This document shows positions 61,496 to 64,000 of a DNA stretch of 64,000 bases, piece by piece; position 1 is the stretch's first letter; each line of letters begins with the position of its first letter. Both the position numbers and the translations under genes were made by a program. Origin of the DNA: Polytrichum commune (taxonomy: Eukaryota; Streptophyta; Polytrichopsida; Polytrichales; Polytrichaceae); the NCBI GenBank assembly GCA_950295325.1, contig OX485803.1, positions 67,223,554-67,287,553 of the forward strand, read 5' to 3'. The notes under the pieces were generated by a model. It did not search any database and had not been told where the DNA came from. It was given only the letters and a program-made list of their open reading frames with translations.

Positions 61496-61741
61496 GGCTG
61501 GGGATTCGTGGCACTCACTAAAAATCATCCATCCAAGATATCGTGGATGAAGTGGCTCCAATAAAAAAAGCCCCCCTATGGGGTTGAGGGCCGATTCATT
61601 CGAATGTGACGTCACTAGACTAATTCGGGGCCTTTGACTCTATTTCCGGAATCAAATTGCCCAAAAATAGCCATTTAGATGATTCTTGTGTTTTTTTCAT
61701 CCGCACGGATGATTTTTAGTGAGTGCCACGAATCCCCGGCC
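61496..61741. mobile_element. Family D reference copy: Mutator-type MITE, 246 bp, perfect 9-bp target duplication
   Basis: Terminal inverted repeats of 35 bp with one mismatch: GGCTGGGGATTCGTGGCACT ... on the left, inverse of ... AGTGCCACGAATCCCCGGCC on the right. The 9-bp sequence GGTTTCTAG is present directly before (61487-61495) and after (61742-61750). A 9-bp duplication is the hallmark of the Mutator superfamily. The interior carries GATTCATTCGAATG and CACTAGACTAATTCGGGGCC, the core shared with family A and array M. No ORF. Confidence 0.9.
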
Positions 61742-61750
61742 GGTTTCTAG

Positions 61751-64000
61751 AGTATGATGCGAACGCATGTGGTTCTTGATTTTTAATGAAAGGTGCACGC
61801 CCAAGGTGAGTGCACTCAAATCAATAGATGGACAAGGCAAAGGTAAACCACAATTTGGAAGAGGGAAACTAGACATAAAGATTTGTATTCTAAACAAAGA
61901 TAGAACATTCCTTAATGAACATTTAATAATAAACATGGAATCTAGTGAACTTGGTTGGATCATGAGTAGCCCAAAACACGACAAGATCTCAACATACCTT
62001 TTGTATGGCAAGAGCATGACACTACTTCCCAAAAAAGGAAGAAAAAGAACCTAGCATTATTCTCCCGGGATTGCCAATGACAAAGATAAGTTGTATGTCA
62101 AGGACCCCATTACATACAATAGTGCACAATAATAGATATCTTCTACTTTGATGTGTTCGATCAGGTTGCCTTTGCAAATGTGTTGCCTCTTTGCATGCAA
62201 ATTATCTTGGATCAAAACCAAGTCACAAAAAACTTCTAATTATTCATCCATGTAGCAACCACAAAATAATTGTGTTTGCTATTGTGGTATTAAATGTCAA
62301 AAAAACATATGATGTTACACTACACTGATATGTGCAATTATATTTTCCCACACTAATTTATCGTTATTTCATATTATTTTGAATATACACTATCACAAAT
62401 ACATAATACATCAAATTTCACAATAGCTAGTAAACGGTTGAATAAACAATGTTTTAAGGTTTTTTGGTGGTCTGATTTTGATCCAAGGTAATTTGCATGG
62501 ATAAAGAGAAAACTTATTCACAAAGACACCCTAATTGCACATATCAGTGTAGTATAACTAACTTTGGAGGCCTTGCAAATGTATTTCCTCATAACACACA
62601 TTTTGCAAGGCATTGAAAATGGTATCATATTTTTTGTGTGGTTCTTGCATAAGAAGCAACCTTTTTTTTTGCTACTCGTAACCACTTTCCTATGGTGAAG
62701 TGAATTCATTTGCAAATAAATGTTGAAAAACTTGGATTTTTGCCTTGTAAGGAGCCATCTTCACTCCTTGTGGGTAAGAGGTGGTGCTAACTAGCTTTAC
62801 ATGGGTGGAGTGGAGTCACCCAAAAATTGGGACTTGCCACTAAGCTTCATCATTGGGAGCATGTGAGCTACATTGTGAGCCTTGGATGGAGCCCGTCCTC
62901 CCATTCAGGGGCTCACATCACCTAGGGGTTGGTTGAATGGGGTGAGTGGTGTTATCACTTTCTTCTCCATTCTCCACAGGTTGTCACCCTCTTGCTCTTG
63001 GAACTTGTACCTTGTAGCCTTTTTGCTCATGTTATGCTAATAAATGGCAACACATATTGGATACCAAATTTCAAGTTTTGGAGTAGGCGCATTGGTGGTG
63101 CTTGAAGGTGGCTTCTGTAGATTCTCAATTGGGACTTGCAGTGGATATATATATATATATATAGTCTCAAAGGCAATTCAACCTTGTCGATTTCCCCTAT
63201 AATAAGTTTTTTTTGATTCAAGGATGGGAGAAGTGGAATTCCAATAGTATGGAATTGAGAGTTGAATTTTGATAGTAAAGATTTCAATACCCACTAGTAG
63301 CATTAGACTTTGTAACCACAATTGGACCTTTTGTTGCAATTTTGTTACTGCATAGGCCAACCTTCCTCCCTACCTATTTGTACTTGTACATGTATGATTG
63401 TATGAGTGGTTTTTTTAAGCAATGATGTTCATTTTGGGTGTATAATCTTGTTTAAGTGGGTTGGACCAATCTTTTGTGCATGGGAACTTTAGGTGTATGA
63501 TGTTTCGACACTGATCATCTTATATGTGTGCACAATGGTTCAATTTGAGTGTACATTGATGTTTTAGAGGGTTGAATGCCTAAGATGATGCTAAAGGCTT
63601 GATATGTATGATATGTGTATGTTGATCCTCTCATATATTTACAAACTAGTTGAACTTGGAAACTTCCAGAGATTTAAGGAGCTAGTGCAATTTGTTTCAT
63701 GTAGCTAATTTCAATAGGCTTGTTCAATTTGAAGACGTAGCCAACTGCCCCCTTTGTTTGTGGTGTGTGTGGCCACATATGGACTACGAATATAAACATG
63801 GGACCACTTATTTCCTCATTGTTTTATACGTGAGGCCATTGTTCACCTTATCAAAACATACATGTAACCTTGGATTTCCTCCATATATAATTAGAAGTCG
63901 CCACCCAAATTGACACATAGGTCTCATCCATATTTGCATTATACGACTTTAAGCAGTTAAATGGACCTGCTCGGCTATGGATGCCTCGACCTTCGTGTTT
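61751..64000. other. Intergenic, no gene seen
   Basis: AT-rich with a TA microsatellite near 63145-63163. Open frames are short and without motifs. The window ends in this stretch. Confidence 0.4.

Overview
This window looks like nuclear DNA of a land plant. It has one spliced protein gene of plant-specific type, a short interstitial tract of the plant telomere repeat (AAACCCT), a Stowaway-type MITE with CTCCCTCCG termini, Tourist-like elements and plant-type non-LTR retrotransposon debris. Long GA/CT-rich leader sequence, many homopolymer G/C runs and small introns (roughly 230-580 bp) would suit an early-diverging plant such as a bryophyte or lycophyte, but that placement is a weak guess and the sequence alone does not fix the species.

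Layout. From 1 to about 46 kb I find no intact gene. The space is AT-rich and packed with small repeats: foldback/MITE-like families (called A, B, C, D, E, F, G, J, K, L and N here), two tRNA-derived SINE families (SINE-A, SINE-B), three decayed LINE remnants, two tandem arrays with units of about 200 bp, and microsatellites. From about 46.2 to 50.0 kb the base composition changes to a GC-richer, strongly purine/pyrimidine-skewed stretch that is most simply the promoter and long, probably intron-containing 5' leader of the gene. The coding sequence runs on the + strand from 50,075 to 54,153 in five exons with consistent GT..AG boundaries and phases, giving 912 residues. It belongs to an uncharacterised plant protein family with short conserved blocks in a disordered background. 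From 54.2 to 64 kb there are again only repeats, including the best-defined element of the window, a 246-bp Mutator-type MITE with a perfect 9-bp target duplication.

The most informative observations concern the repeats. Families A and D and a tandem array share a core of about 70 bp although their termini differ. A SINE is bounded by a perfect 13-bp target duplication. A Stowaway MITE sits inside an older element. Several long near-perfect hairpins could give small RNAs. I saw no CRISPR, operon, prophage or other prokaryotic feature and no intact tRNA or rRNA gene. Family names are local labels from reading by eye, and element ends are accurate to a few bases only where a target duplication is stated.
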